From NCBI GenBank assembly GCA_032622095.1, contig CP136063.1:26972987-27036986 (forward strand): a stretch of DNA of 64,000 nt, in the 5' to 3' direction. Both the position numbers and the translations under genes were made by a program. The notes beneath the pieces are model-generated. The model made no database searches and had not been told where the DNA came from. It saw only the letters and a program-made list of their open reading frames with translations. Within the stretch, counting starts at the first letter, position 1. Each line of letters opens with the position of its first letter. Shown piece after piece: positions 38,601 through 51,069 of this stretch. The DNA is from Siphonodentalium dalli (lineage: Eukaryota; Mollusca; Scaphopoda; Gadilida; Siphonodentaliidae).

Positions 38601-41600
38601 AGATATCTTGCTAATTTTTGCGTCATTGTGTTCGTATTTGATGCCCCTATACTATTTACCAGGGTTTTGGTGAGGTATTGTGCCGATATTTTATAATGTA
38701 GGCCAATATGTATGTTGTTCTGTTCATACTTTTCGAATATCTCTCGCCTCTATCGACATAATACGGCAAGTAGGTAATCGTTTAGAAGTACTAGAAATTC
38801 CCCATCGAATGACACCAAACACGTGACGATTGGTTGAAGGAATTTAAATTCATAGTGCATTTTCTGTAAACTTGAAAAAAAAGGAAGTGGCCACAATTTC
38901 TACATTTCTCAACCGATTCATAAAATTCACTCATAATGACACTCAGTACATCTTATAGATACTTCACAACAATTTTGGTTCAAATCAGCGACCAAAAAAA
39001 ATTGACAAATTTTGACCCCCTCCCTAGTGCGGACAAATTTCATTGGATCTTGGTCAAAATTTCACCATTTCATCTTCTCTCTATAGATAAGACGCTCACA
39101 TAAACCAAATCCAGTTTATATGCGTCGTCTAGGAGGAGATAGAGTCAAAAGCACTTTCTCCTCAATTGATGTATCAATACAATGTTCGATGGTCTGTAAC
39201 TTGGACATTTCTCAACCGATTTACAAAATTCTTTCAGGAGGATCATTAGTACGTCCTATAGATACACGACAGTAAAAATATTTGAAATCATCGCAAAAAA
39301 AAAATTGCGAAAATTTTGCCCCCACCCAAACCCCAAAAATATAAGTCCGTCGCTGTTCAAAACTTTTTTTCGTATCAAGTTGCTAATGATTAACTGCATA
39401 GAAGATCTCAAATCTGGATACCTTGCATGCCATAGCCAGACACAGGATATGAAATAAATCGAGTTTTGCGAACCATGGGCGACAACTCTGTGGCGAAAGC
39501 GCGGACATAAATTGTAATGCATTCACCCAATAGGGCATAATGAGGTGCACATATGGTCCATATTTGGAGTCTCTGCTGCTCATACTTTTCGAGATACAGC
39601 ATCCCCATTTTTTCACAAAAGGGGAGATAACTCTGTAAATCAAGGGCGGACAATATCCTATATAGTCTATTGACCTAGAATTAGTATAGGTCTATATACG
39701 TACGAAATTCCAGATCTCTATATATTGTACTTCCAGAGATATAAGAGTTACAAAATTGCTAAGAATAATAATAATAATAATAATAATATTGGAAAAAAAT
39801 AATAAATTGAATAACAATATACTTCCATATTAAAATATGGAAGTATAATAAGGGAATCGCGCGAAATTGATTGGTATGTCGATATTATGGTTTATTGACA
39901 TTTCTGTGTTCAGTTTGAACGTTCTGGTGTGACCTCCACCCATGCCTCGAAATTTGGTGACGTGGATAGAAAAGTCGCCATATCTCGGCCAATTTTTGAG
40001 ATATCTTGCTAATTTTTGCGTCATTGTGTTCGTATTTGATGCCCCTATACTATTTACCAGGGTTTTGGTGAGGTATTGTGCCGATATTTTATAATGTAGG
40101 CCAATATGTATGTTGTTCTGTTCATACTTTTCGAATATCTCTCGCCTCTATCGACATAATACGGCAAGTAGGTAATCGTTTAGAAGTACTAGAAATTCCC
40201 CATCGAATGACACCAAACACGTGACGATTGGTTGAAGGAATTTAAATTCATAGTGCATTTTCTGTAAACTTGAAAAAAAAGGAAGTGGCCACAATTTCTA
40301 CATTTCTCAACCGATTCATAAAATTCACTCATAATGACACTCAGTACATCTTATAGATACTTCACAACAATTTTGGTTCAAATCAGCGACCAAAAAAAAT
40401 TGACAAATTTTGACCCCCTCCCTAGTGCGGACAAATTTCATTGGATCTTGGTCAAAATTTCACCATTTCATCTTCTCTCTATAGATAAGACGCTCACATA
40501 AACCAAATCCAGTTTATATGCGTCGTCTAGGAGGAGATAGAGTCAAAAGCACTTTCTCCTCAATTGATGTATCAATACAATGTTCGATGGTCTGTAACTT
40601 GGACATTTCTCAACCGATTTACAAAATTCTTTCAGGAGGATCATTAGTACGTCCTATAGATACACGACAGTAAAAATATTTGAAATCATCGCAAAAAAAA
40701 AATTGCGAAAATTTTGCCCCCACCCAAACCCCAAAAATATAAGTCCGTCGCTGTTCAAAACTTTTTTTCGTATCAAGTTGCTAATGATTAACTGCATAGA
40801 AGATCTCAAATCTGGATACCTTGCATGCCATAGCCAGACACAGGATATGAAATAAATCGAGTTTTGCGAACCATGGGCGACAACTCTGTGGCGAAAGCGC
40901 GGACATAAATTGTAATGCATTCACCCAATAGGGCATAATGAGGTGCACATATGGTCCATATTTGGAGTCTCTGCTGCTCATACTTTTCGAGATACAGCAT
41001 CCCCATTTTTTCACAAAAGGGGAGATAACTCTGTAAATCAAGGGCGGACAATATCCTATATAGTCTATTGACCTAGAATTAGTATAGGTCTATATACGTA
41101 CGAAATTCCAGATCTCTATATATTGTACTTCCAGAGATATAAGAGTTACAAAATTGCTAAGAATAATAATAATAATAATAATAATATTGGAAAAAAATAA
41201 TAAATTGAATAACAATATACTTCCATATTAAAATATGGAAGTATAATAAGGGAATCGCGCGAAATTGATTGGTATGTCGATATTATGGTTTATTGACATT
41301 TCTGTGTTCAGTTTGAACGTTCTGGTGTGACCTCCACCCATGCCTCGAAATTTGGTGACGTGGATAGAAAAGTCGCCATATCTCGGCCAATTTTTGAGAT
41401 ATCTTGCTAATTTTTGCGTCATTGTGTTCGTATTTGATGCCCCTATACTATTTACCAGGGTTTTGGTGAGGTATTGTGCCGATATTTTATAATGTAGGCC
41501 AATATGTATGTTGTTCTGTTCATACTTTTCGAATATCTCTCGCCTCTATCGACATAATACGGCAAGTAGGTAATCGTTTAGAAGTACTAGAAATTCCCCA

Positions 41601-44600
41601 TCGAATGACACCAAACACGTGACGATTGGTTGAAGGAATTTAAATTCATAGTGCATTTTCTGTAAACTTGAAAAAAAAGGAAGTGGCCACAATTTCTACA
41701 TTTCTCAACCGATTCATAAAATTCACTCATAATGACACTCAGTACATCTTATAGATACTTCACAACAATTTTGGTTCAAATCAGCGACCAAAAAAAATTG
41801 ACAAATTTTGACCCCCTCCCTAGTGCGGACAAATTTCATTGGATCTTGGTCAAAATTTCACCATTTCATCTTCTCTCTATAGATAAGACGCTCACATAAA
41901 CCAAATCCAGTTTATATGCGTCGTCTAGGAGGAGATAGAGTCAAAAGCACTTTCTCCTCAATTGATGTATCAATACAATGTTCGATGGTCTGTAACTTGG
42001 ACATTTCTCAACCGATTTACAAAATTCTTTCAGGAGGATCATTAGTACGTCCTATAGATACACGACAGTAAAAATATTTGAAATCATCGCAAAAAAAAAA
42101 TTGCGAAAATTTTGCCCCCACCCAAACCCCAAAAATATAAGTCCGTCGCTGTTCAAAACTTTTTTTCGTATCAAGTTGCTAATGATTAACTGCATAGAAG
42201 ATCTCAAATCTGGATACCTTGCATGCCATAGCCAGACACAGGATATGAAATAAATCGAGTTTTGCGAACCATGGGCGACAACTCTGTGGCGAAAGCGCGG
42301 ACATAAATTGTAATGCATTCACCCAATAGGGCATAATGAGGTGCACATATGGTCCATATTTGGAGTCTCTGCTGCTCATACTTTTCGAGATACAGCATCC
42401 CCATTTTTTCACAAAAGGGGAGATAACTCTGTAAATCAAGGGCGGACAATATCCTATATAGTCTATTGACCTAGAATTAGTATAGGTCTATATACGTACG
42501 AAATTCCAGATCTCTATATATTGTACTTCCAGAGATATAAGAGTTACAAAATTGCTAAGAATAATAATAATAATAATAATAATATTGGAAAAAAATAATA
42601 AATTGAATAACAATATACTTCCATATTAAAATATGGAAGTATAATAAGGGAATCGCGCGAAATTGATTGGTATGTCGATATTATGGTTTATTGACATTTC
42701 TGTGTTCAGTTTGAACGTTCTGGTGTGACCTCCACCCATGCCTCGAAATTTGGTGACGTGGATAGAAAAGTCGCCATATCTCGGCCAATTTTTGAGATAT
42801 CTTGCTAATTTTTGCGTCATTGTGTTCGTATTTGATGCCCCTATACTATTTACCAGGGTTTTGGTGAGGTATTGTGCCGATATTTTATAATGTAGGCCAA
42901 TATGTATGTTGTTCTGTTCATACTTTTCGAATATCTCTCGCCTCTATCGACATAATACGGCAAGTAGGTAATCGTTTAGAAGTACTAGAAATTCCCCATC
43001 GAATGACACCAAACACGTGACGATTGGTTGAAGGAATTTAAATTCATAGTGCATTTTCTGTAAACTTGAAAAAAAAGGAAGTGGCCACAATTTCTACATT
43101 TCTCAACCGATTCATAAAATTCACTCATAATGACACTCAGTACATCTTATAGATACTTCACAACAATTTTGGTTCAAATCAGCGACCAAAAAAAATTGAC
43201 AAATTTTGACCCCCTCCCTAGTGCGGACAAATTTCATTGGATCTTGGTCAAAATTTCACCATTTCATCTTCTCTCTATAGATAAGACGCTCACATAAACC
43301 AAATCCAGTTTATATGCGTCGTCTAGGAGGAGATAGAGTCAAAAGCACTTTCTCCTCAATTGATGTATCAATACAATGTTCGATGGTCTGTAACTTGGAC
43401 ATTTCTCAACCGATTTACAAAATTCTTTCAGGAGGATCATTAGTACGTCCTATAGATACACGACAGTAAAAATATTTGAAATCATCGCAAAAAAAAAATT
43501 GCGAAAATTTTGCCCCCACCCAAACCCCAAAAATATAAGTCCGTCGCTGTTCAAAACTTTTTTTCGTATCAAGTTGCTAATGATTAACTGCATAGAAGAT
43601 CTCAAATCTGGATACCTTGCATGCCATAGCCAGACACAGGATATGAAATAAATCGAGTTTTGCGAACCATGGGCGACAACTCTGTGGCGAAAGCGCGGAC
43701 ATAAATTGTAATGCATTCACCCAATAGGGCATAATGAGGTGCACATATGGTCCATATTTGGAGTCTCTGCTGCTCATACTTTTCGAGATACAGCATCCCC
43801 ATTTTTTCACAAAAGGGGAGATAACTCTGTAAATCAAGGGCGGACAATATCCTATATAGTCTATTGACCTAGAATTAGTATAGGTCTATATACGTACGAA
43901 ATTCCAGATCTCTATATATTGTACTTCCAGAGATATAAGAGTTACAAAATTGCTAAGAATAATAATAATAATAATAATAATATTGGAAAAAAATAATAAA
44001 TTGAATAACAATATACTTCCATATTAAAATATGGAAGTATAATAAGGGAATCGCGCGAAATTGATTGGTATGTCGATATTATGGTTTATTGACATTTCTG
44101 TGTTCAGTTTGAACGTTCTGGTGTGACCTCCACCCATGCCTCGAAATTTGGTGACGTGGATAGAAAAGTCGCCATATCTCGGCCAATTTTTGAGATATCT
44201 TGCTAATTTTTGCGTCATTGTGTTCGTATTTGATGCCCCTATACTATTTACCAGGGTTTTGGTGAGGTATTGTGCCGATATTTTATAATGTAGGCCAATA
44301 TGTATGTTGTTCTGTTCATACTTTTCGAATATCTCTCGCCTCTATCGACATAATACGGCAAGTAGGTAATCGTTTAGAAGTACTAGAAATTCCCCATCGA
44401 ATGACACCAAACACGTGACGATTGGTTGAAGGAATTTAAATTCATAGTGCATTTTCTGTAAACTTGAAAAAAAAGGAAGTGGCCACAATTTCTACATTTC
44501 TCAACCGATTCATAAAATTCACTCATAATGACACTCAGTACATCTTATAGATACTTCACAACAATTTTGGTTCAAATCAGCGACCAAAAAAAATTGACAA

Positions 44601-46317
44601 ATTTTGACCCCCTCCCTAGTGCGGACAAATTTCATTGGATCTTGGTCAAAATTTCACCATTTCATCTTCTCTCTATAGATAAGACGCTCACATAAACCAA
44701 ATCCAGTTTATATGCGTCGTCTAGGAGGAGATAGAGTCAAAAGCACTTTCTCCTCAATTGATGTATCAATACAATGTTCGATGGTCTGTAACTTGGACAT
44801 TTCTCAACCGATTTACAAAATTCTTTCAGGAGGATCATTAGTACGTCCTATAGATACACGACAGTAAAAATATTTGAAATCATCGCAAAAAAAAAATTGC
44901 GAAAATTTTGCCCCCACCCAAACCCCAAAAATATAAGTCCGTCGCTGTTCAAAACTTTTTTTCGTATCAAGTTGCTAATGATTAACTGCATAGAAGATCT
45001 CAAATCTGGATACCTTGCATGCCATAGCCAGACACAGGATATGAAATAAATCGAGTTTTGCGAACCATGGGCGACAACTCTGTGGCGAAAGCGCGGACAT
45101 AAATTGTAATGCATTCACCCAATAGGGCATAATGAGGTGCACATATGGTCCATATTTGGAGTCTCTGCTGCTCATACTTTTCGAGATACAGCATCCCCAT
45201 TTTTTCACAAAAGGGGAGATAACTCTGTAAATCAAGGGCGGACAATATCCTATATAGTCTATTGACCTAGAATTAGTATAGGTCTATATACGTACGAAAT
45301 TCCAGATCTCTATATATTGTACTTCCAGAGATATAAGAGTTACAAAATTGCTAAGAATAATAATAATAATAATAATAATATTGGAAAAAAATAATAAATT
45401 GAATAACAATATACTTCCATATTAAAATATGGAAGTATAATAAGGGAATCGCGCGAAATTGATTGGTATGTCGATATTATGGTTTATTGACATTTCTGTG
45501 TTCAGTTTGAACGTTCTGGTGTGACCTCCACCCATGCCTCGAAATTTGGTGACGTGGATAGAAAAGTCGCCATATCTCGGCCAATTTTTGAGATATCTTG
45601 CTAATTTTTGCGTCATTGTGTTCGTATTTGATGCCCCTATACTATTTACCAGGGTTTTGGTGAGGTATTGTGCCGATATTTTATAATGTAGGCCAATATG
45701 TATGTTGTTCTGTTCATACTTTTCGAATATCTCTCGCCTCTATCGACATAATACGGCAAGTAGGTAATCGTTTAGAAGTACTAGAAATTCCCCATCGAAT
45801 GACACCAAACACGTGACGATTGGTTGAAGGAATTTAAATTCATAGTGCATTTTCTGTAAACTTGAAAAAAAAGGAAGTGGCCACAATTTCTACATTTCTC
45901 AACCGATTCATAAAATTCACTCATAATGACACTCAGTACATCTTATAGATACTTCACAACAATTTTGGTTCAAATCAGCGACCAAAAAAAATTGACAAAT
46001 TTTGACCCCCTCCCTAGTGCGGACAAATTTCATTGGATCTTGGTCAAAATTTCACCATTTCATCTTCTCTCTATAGATAAGACGCTCACATAAACCAAAT
46101 CCAGTTTATATGCGTCGTCTAGGAGGAGATAGAGTCAAAAGCACTTTCTCCTCAATTGATGTATCAATACAATGTTCGATGGTCTGTAACTTGGACATTT
46201 CTCAACCGATTTACAAAATTCTTTCAGGAGGATCATTAGTACGTCCTATAGATACACGACAGTAAAAATATTTGAAATCATCGCAAAAAAAAAATTGCGA
46301 AAATTTTGCCCCCACCC
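29640..46317. repeat. 1398-bp tandem array, block 2, ~11.9 copies
   Basis: Starts mid-unit at CATGCCATAGCC (the phase of position ~2893 in block 1) and continues with exact 1398-bp spacing until the N gap. Orientation and sequence are the same as block 1. I saw no private differences by eye, but I could not compare every base. The true array is probably longer than shown because it runs into the gap. Confidence 0.97.
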
Positions 46318-46417
46318 NNNNNNNNNNNNNNNNNNNNNNNNNNNNNNNNNNNNNNNNNNNNNNNNNNNNNNNNNNNNNNNNNNNNNNNNNNNNNNNNNNN
46401 NNNNNNNNNNNNNNNNN
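46318..46417. other. assembly gap (100 N)
   Basis: Exactly 100 N, a conventional placeholder for a gap of unknown size. It falls inside a 1398-bp unit on the left and inside LINE coding sequence on the right, so the two sides need not be adjacent in the genome. Confidence 1.
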
Positions 46418-47102
46418 TGACGATAGACGAATGTGTAATCTCGATGAGTGTCATGAAGCCCTTAAGAGACATTTTCAGAAAACTTGGTCTGCAGATACAA
46501 AAAAATTACCTAAATTGAGAACCTATATATTATTTAAACACACATACGAATTAGAAAGATATGTAACTCTTAACATCAGTAAAGCTGAAAGGTCGATTAT
46601 GGCACAATTTCGATGCGGTGTTCTCCCCTTGAATATTGAGACTGGGAGGTATAATAAGGAAGATTCCGACAAGAGATATTGTTCTCTGTGTGATTGTAGT
46701 CAAGTTGAAGACGAGACACATTTTCTCCTTAACTGTCGAGCATATAAACACTTGCGATCAAAACTGATGTCATATATCGCGATTGAACATGGACAGACAC
46801 AATTTAGTGACGTCGGCTTGCTTACTCGGCTAATGAATCGGTATCCTCTTCAAGTAGCTAAATTTCGTTATAGTGATTATCAAAAAAGACATTATCTTCT
46901 TAGCAAAACCTTTTCTATCCCATGAATGTGCACAACAATTTTCTTTATTATTTTTGTTTAAAGTGACTAATAGGCCTTATTGGCCGGGTGTGTTGTTATT
47001 TTGTTACTTGACATTGTTATCACCTGTATGTGTTGTTTTGTATACACTATACACACATGTCACTATAATAAAATATTCGTTCGTTCGTTCGTTCGTTCGT
47101 TT
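46418..47102 (+). mobile_element. 3' end of a non-LTR retrotransposon (LINE)
   Basis: Comprises the C-terminal coding end of an ORF2-type protein (46419-46925), about 140 bp of 3' UTR, an AATAAA at 47067-47072 and a (TTCG)n tail (47076-47102). Microsatellite tails in place of poly(A) are known for CR1/L2-like and related LINE clades. The 5' part is lost in the gap. The clade cannot be fixed without the reverse transcriptase domain. Confidence 0.8.
46419..46925 (+). CDS. LINE ORF2 C-terminus, partial (post-RT zinc-knuckle region)
   Basis: About 168 codons remain after the gap, open to a TGA stop at 46923-46925. The frame includes KLRTYILFKHTYELERY, then FRCGVLPLNIETGRY, then a C-x2-C...H-x4-C knuckle (CSLC...HFLLNC). 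This arrangement is typical of the region downstream of the reverse transcriptase domain in many invertebrate LINE ORF2 proteins, where it is thought to help bind template RNA or target DNA. The catalytic reverse transcriptase and endonuclease domains are not in the window. The frame is intact up to the stop, so the copy may be fairly young; whether the full element is functional cannot be judged. Confidence 0.8.
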   Translation, partial: DDRRMCNLDECHEALKRHFQKTWSADTKKLPKLRTYILFKHTYELERYVTLNISKAERSIMAQFRCGVLPLNIETGRYNKEDSDKRYCSLCDCSQVEDETHFLLNCRAYKHLRSKLMSYIAIEHGQTQFSDVGLLTRLMNRYPLQVAKFRYSDYQKRHYLLSKTFSIP

Positions 47103-47402
47103 ATAGGCATGTTTCTGGACCCCGACCGATCCCACTCAAATTTGGTAGCTGTGTCTACTTTGATCACGGGAACAATATGGGCGGGTCCAATTTCACTTGA
47201 GACCGTGTCCTTGACCTTGACATCGCTCATTAACGCTCATATAGGCATGTTTCTGGACCTCGACCGATCCGATTCAAATTTGGTATAATGTAGGCCTACT
47301 TTGATCCCGGGAACAATATGGGTGGGTCCAATTTCACGTGCGACCGTGTCCTTGAACATATTGGCTCAGATAGGCATGTTTCCGGGCCGATCGAACAATA
47401 GT
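47103..47402 (+). repeat. ~135-bp tandem repeat, two full copies and a partial third
   Basis: ATAGGCATGTTTCTGGACC recurs at 47103, 47241 and 47370. Each full copy continues with CCGATCC..TTCAAATTTGGTA, CTTTGATC, GGGAACAATATGGG and GACCGTGTCCTTGA. It begins immediately after the LINE (TTCG)n tail. Confidence 0.8.
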
Positions 47403-47706
47403 TTGTCCAGGCGGAGACGATCACAAATAAATCCCTAAATATCCCGGACGAAGAGGGGGCACATCGGCTAGTGTTGTCTATTTTCGTAGACGTATTTAAC
47501 TCAAAGTTCGTTGACACCCATACAATTTTCTGATTACGCAGTTTATGAAGTTTATGTCGGGCATCCGCTTGCTGGATGCTGATTATCTAGGTTAAATTCT
47601 AGAATATTCAGCTATTAAAGCATATTCAAGCACGATAACCCTTAACTCAATCATATTTTAGATTGACTAGGGATCTCTGATTTTTTAATAGAAGATATAA
47701 AAAAAC
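47403..47706. other. unassigned DNA
   Basis: No gene or repeat recognised. Short frames here overlap the preceding minisatellite or lack any motif. Confidence 0.35.
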
Positions 47707-48035
47707 AAAGAATCCTAGAGTTACAAATATTATTATATGGATGTTAAACATTTGGTTACTAAATGCGCTGTAATGAGAATTGACTTGAATCCTATTGATT
47801 AATTTGTAGGAATGCTTACTGCTTAGCTATTAAGTTCAACAAGCAGTAACAATGTCATATTAAAAAGAGAAAAGAATCATGCAGTTACAAATATTATTAT
47901 ATGGATGTTAATGCCTTGGTGACTAAATGTGCTGTATTGAGCAGCGACTTGAATCATATTGATTCATTTGTAGGAATGCTCAGCAAATTAAACTCAACAT
48001 GCAGTAACAGATTGTTTGTATTATTAGCTAAACAT
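47707..48035 (+). repeat. 164-bp tandem duplication
   Basis: A block starting AAAGAATC, followed by AGTTACAAATATTATTATAT, occurs at 47707 and again at 47871. Both copies share CTAAATG.GCTGTA, GACTTGAATC.TATTGATT and TTTGTAGGAATGCT. Copies differ at many sites. Confidence 0.8.
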
Positions 48036-49468
48036 TCATACAAATGAATCATTAGAAATCAGTGTTATGGGTGTCTGAACCTGGCTATTATAAGGCACAT
48101 TATTATTCCTCGCTGAGAACGTGTCAAGTGAGCAGGGACGTGGGCTGGATGGTCTCCAATATTGGGGCGTCCACCTTGGAATTTCCAACCGCACCATCCC
48201 CTTGAAACAGACCAAACTCATGCACAAGGCCTGGGCTTTGGTTTTTCCCAACTGCATGACACATTATAGCTCTAGATTGTATGCCATTCTGAAGTGAATT
48301 GATCAGTAGCATTTGGTTGGCCACCATGCAAACCGGGGGATAAACTCAGGATACATGGGCCCAGTGAGAAAATGTGGATATCTGAACTTGAAAATTGCAA
48401 AAATCATCTAGACTGGCTTCAAGATTCCCAAGTGTTGGAAGTTTACAACCTGGCGCCCCCACCCCCACAAGATTGGAAATGTTCCCAACAGATGGAGAGA
48501 GAGAGAGAGAGAGAGAGATTATTTATTTTTGCAAAAGAGCATACATTATTTAATACAAAGCCCCACTATTAAATTGTTGTCAAATCAAACTAAGAGAACA
48601 ATTTCAACATGTTGTTGGTGTTAAATTTCAAACCAATCTCTTGTAAGACAAGAAATTTGTAACTGTTGAACACTTGTCCAAATTTGGGGATAGACACCAA
48701 TTAAGCACCCCCTCCCCAAGTCCCCCACCCCAATCACGTCATAACCTATCAATGATTCAGTTGAACGTGATTTCATAAGTTATATTCATGTCTGGGCGAC
48801 AAACATGTTAGTCTGGCTGTCGGAGCTGAAATATAGGATCTACCCGGAAAAAATTCTTAACAAGTTAAATTTGGTATCATTGGACAGAGGAGACATTCGT
48901 GTATAGCATATCCAAAATTCGTATAGGGGACAGAATAGGGGAGGGGTCTGACGTAATTTATAAAGGTAATTGTGACCACGGGACTCTGTATATGCGCAAA
49001 GTGATCTAGATAACAGTTGTTTTCAGTACAGAAATGTATATATAATGAACGATTATATAATTGCCACGCCATCAGATAATATATTTACATAAATATGGAC
49101 AATGTAAAACGTATTTCTTATATCATGATGAAATTCCGTTTAATTAAACTCTCTTTAATAGCTTTCATTAAACTACAAAGAGTCAGTCTCGAATTTATCA
49201 TTCTTGCTTGAACGTAACGATACACTGTGGAAAGACGACGCGATGGGCCTACGTGTAAACTAACGCTCTTTATTTTAACCATATCGGGAAATGATTCATG
49301 TTGAACGCTCTTTAATGGTCCAAGGCGATAAATTCAATGATTTATGTAATGATGCAATACAACTATCAAATAGAACGTAGCTATTGTTTCTTCAAGCGTG
49401 TAGTGACAAATAATTTATTAATATAGTTATTTTGATAGGTTTTTGTGTGACACTGTGCTTATTTTTCG
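48036..49468. other. unassigned DNA with a (GA)n tract
   Basis: Contains an uninterrupted (GA)12 microsatellite at 48495-48518. The stretch 48100-48330 is less AT-rich than its surroundings but has no convincing reading frame. No RNA gene or known repeat recognised. Confidence 0.4.
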
Positions 49469-49511
49469 CCTTCTGTTGAAACCTAACGGTGCCAACATAC
49501 GCAGAAGGCTT
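49469..49511. repeat. inverted repeat upstream of the zinc-binding protein frame
   Basis: GCCTTCTG and CAGAAGGC are exact 8-bp complements around a ~27-nt loop, about 90 bp before the preferred start codon. Possibly chance. Confidence 0.3.
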
Positions 49512-49600
49512 AGAGTACACTGAAACTGCATTGTTCTTGGTTGAGTTTTTTAAATTCTCATACTATAGTCTCATTGGTTTGGTCTGGTACGTGTTCGGCG

Positions 49601-50356
49601 ATGGCAGAACCAACCCCGTATGTAGGGGCCATAAACTTTCAAGAGGACATGTGCGTCTTATCATTTCATAGCATGTGTCAATGTAATCTGGACACTAAGG
49701 ACAAGCCATTGGTACAAGTTATGGCAAAAGGATTGGAGACTTTGATTGATTTCTCTGATAAGCGAGGATATCACCACTTATCTGAATATTTGAAGGGGCA
49801 ATTAATAACCACACCCATTGGTAAGGTCTTGGTCCATAAAGACTGTAGGCGTGATTTCACTGATAGGAAACGAACCTTCAGTGTCAATCCTGAGTGTATG
49901 GATACGGTTCCGCTCTCTAAGAAAATGAGGTCTAAACAAGACCCATTTAATTTCAAAGAAGACTGTTTCATATGTGGAAAGGGTGCCATATCAGATCCTC
50001 GTCATCCCGGTAGAAGGCAAGTGCGAACAGTAACAACTCTCCCTATTAAAGACAGAGTTTTAGAACATTGCCGAATAAGAGATGATTCGTGGGCATTGAA
50101 GGTTCAGAAACGCATTCTAAGTTGCATTGATCTCGTTGCTGCAGAAGCCGTATATCATGCATCTTGTTTCTCCATGTTCTTAGGAGAAATAAATGAGGAA
50201 CCATCGGAGAGAAAACCACAGGGCAGAACACCAAGTGTCAAAATGCAACGCTCATTTGATTCGTTGTGTGTATGGCTGGAGTCTGGAGGTGGTACAGAAC
50301 TGTATACTCTGTCCGAGTTACATACTCGAATGGTAGAGCTAGCAATTGGGTTTTGA
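49601..50356 (+). CDS. N-terminal part of an uncharacterised zinc-binding protein, C-terminally truncated
   Basis: 251 codons from ATG 49601 (MAEPTPYVG); an in-frame ATG at 49541 would add 20 residues. Two cysteine/histidine sets are visible: C26-x-C28 with H79-x2-C82 (VHKDCRRDFTD), and C122-x2-C125 (CFICG) with H186-x2-C189 (VYHASCFSMF). A GRTPSVKMQRSFDSLC segment and a short helix-like YTLSELHTRMVELA follow. This layout matches, from memory, a large uncharacterised family seen in many copies in molluscs, corals and lancelets, whose members are usually several hundred residues longer. Here the frame ends at TGA 50354-50356, next to a minus-strand LINE 3' end, so truncation by insertion is likely. 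An intron is the alternative, but no convincing donor site is visible. Function is unknown; the zinc ligands suggest nucleic-acid or protein binding. Confidence 0.65.
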   Translation: MAEPTPYVGAINFQEDMCVLSFHSMCQCNLDTKDKPLVQVMAKGLETLIDFSDKRGYHHLSEYLKGQLITTPIGKVLVHKDCRRDFTDRKRTFSVNPECMDTVPLSKKMRSKQDPFNFKEDCFICGKGAISDPRHPGRRQVRTVTTLPIKDRVLEHCRIRDDSWALKVQKRILSCIDLVAAEAVYHASCFSMFLGEINEEPSERKPQGRTPSVKMQRSFDSLCVWLESGGGTELYTLSELHTRMVELAIGF

Positions 50357-51069
50357 TTTAAACATATTTTATTGTATATCAATTATATACATGGGGATTG
50401 GGACACACGTTTTGTCAACTTAGTGACGCCCCTCTCCCGCACAAAAGGTATAACATAACATTTAAACAAGATGGCAGGATGAAATTGTGAATATTTAAGC
50501 AGGGAAACAGATGTGAATATTTGTACAGAGTGTGCTATGAGTGGAGTTTTATTGTGTCCAGTTTTACCCTCACGTTGTCATAAGTTGTGTCTAAAAAGGC
50601 CGGGCATTTAAATTTTTAATTGTTTTCAATGACAGATTGACATAACAGAGAAAAATATATGATCGAATTTACCCAAAACGTTTAGTTGCATTAATGTAGG
50701 ACTGTGTAATATGAAATAGCAATATATTTCTTCTGTGGTCATTTTCAGAGATTCCACAGAGAAGATGCATAATATTTTCTATATGAAAGTTATTTGTTTC
50801 AAGTTTGTGGTAAAATATTCTTCTCTGATTGGTGAACAATGGACAGTGGAAGAAGAAATGACTAGCATCCTCCTTCGGAAAACCACATTGACAATTAGGA
50901 CTATCAGCTATGTGATTATTTTGCATGTCACTCTTTAAGTCGCTACAATAGTTTCGGAGTTTACAATGGTTGACACTAACATTCCGATGACCTGTTCTAT
51001 AAAGTGGATAGGGTTTTGGAGCAGGGGCGATTATGTTTGGGTCAGAATCATATTCAATAAAACGCCGTT
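50357..51069 (-). mobile_element. 5'-truncated LINE 3' end, minus strand
   Basis: Contains a C-terminal ORF2 fragment (50669-51079 minus), then a ~300-bp 3' region with AATAAA on the minus strand (50368-50373) about 12 bp before the proposed 3' end. Its 5' truncation point (near 51070) is where the downstream 1.4-kb tandem repeat begins. 5' truncation is typical of target-primed LINE insertion. The exact 3' boundary is inferred from the polyadenylation signal and the end of the neighbouring frame. Confidence 0.6.

Noticed and set aside
2777-46317. CRISPR-like or ribosomal DNA array
   Set aside because: The unit is 1398 bp with no short direct repeats and unique spacers, and contains no recognisable rRNA, snRNA, histone or tRNA gene.
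46272-46925. 217-codon frame starting in the satellite and crossing the N gap
   Set aside because: The N run has arbitrary length, so the upstream part is not in a known frame with the LINE. Only the part after the gap is annotated.
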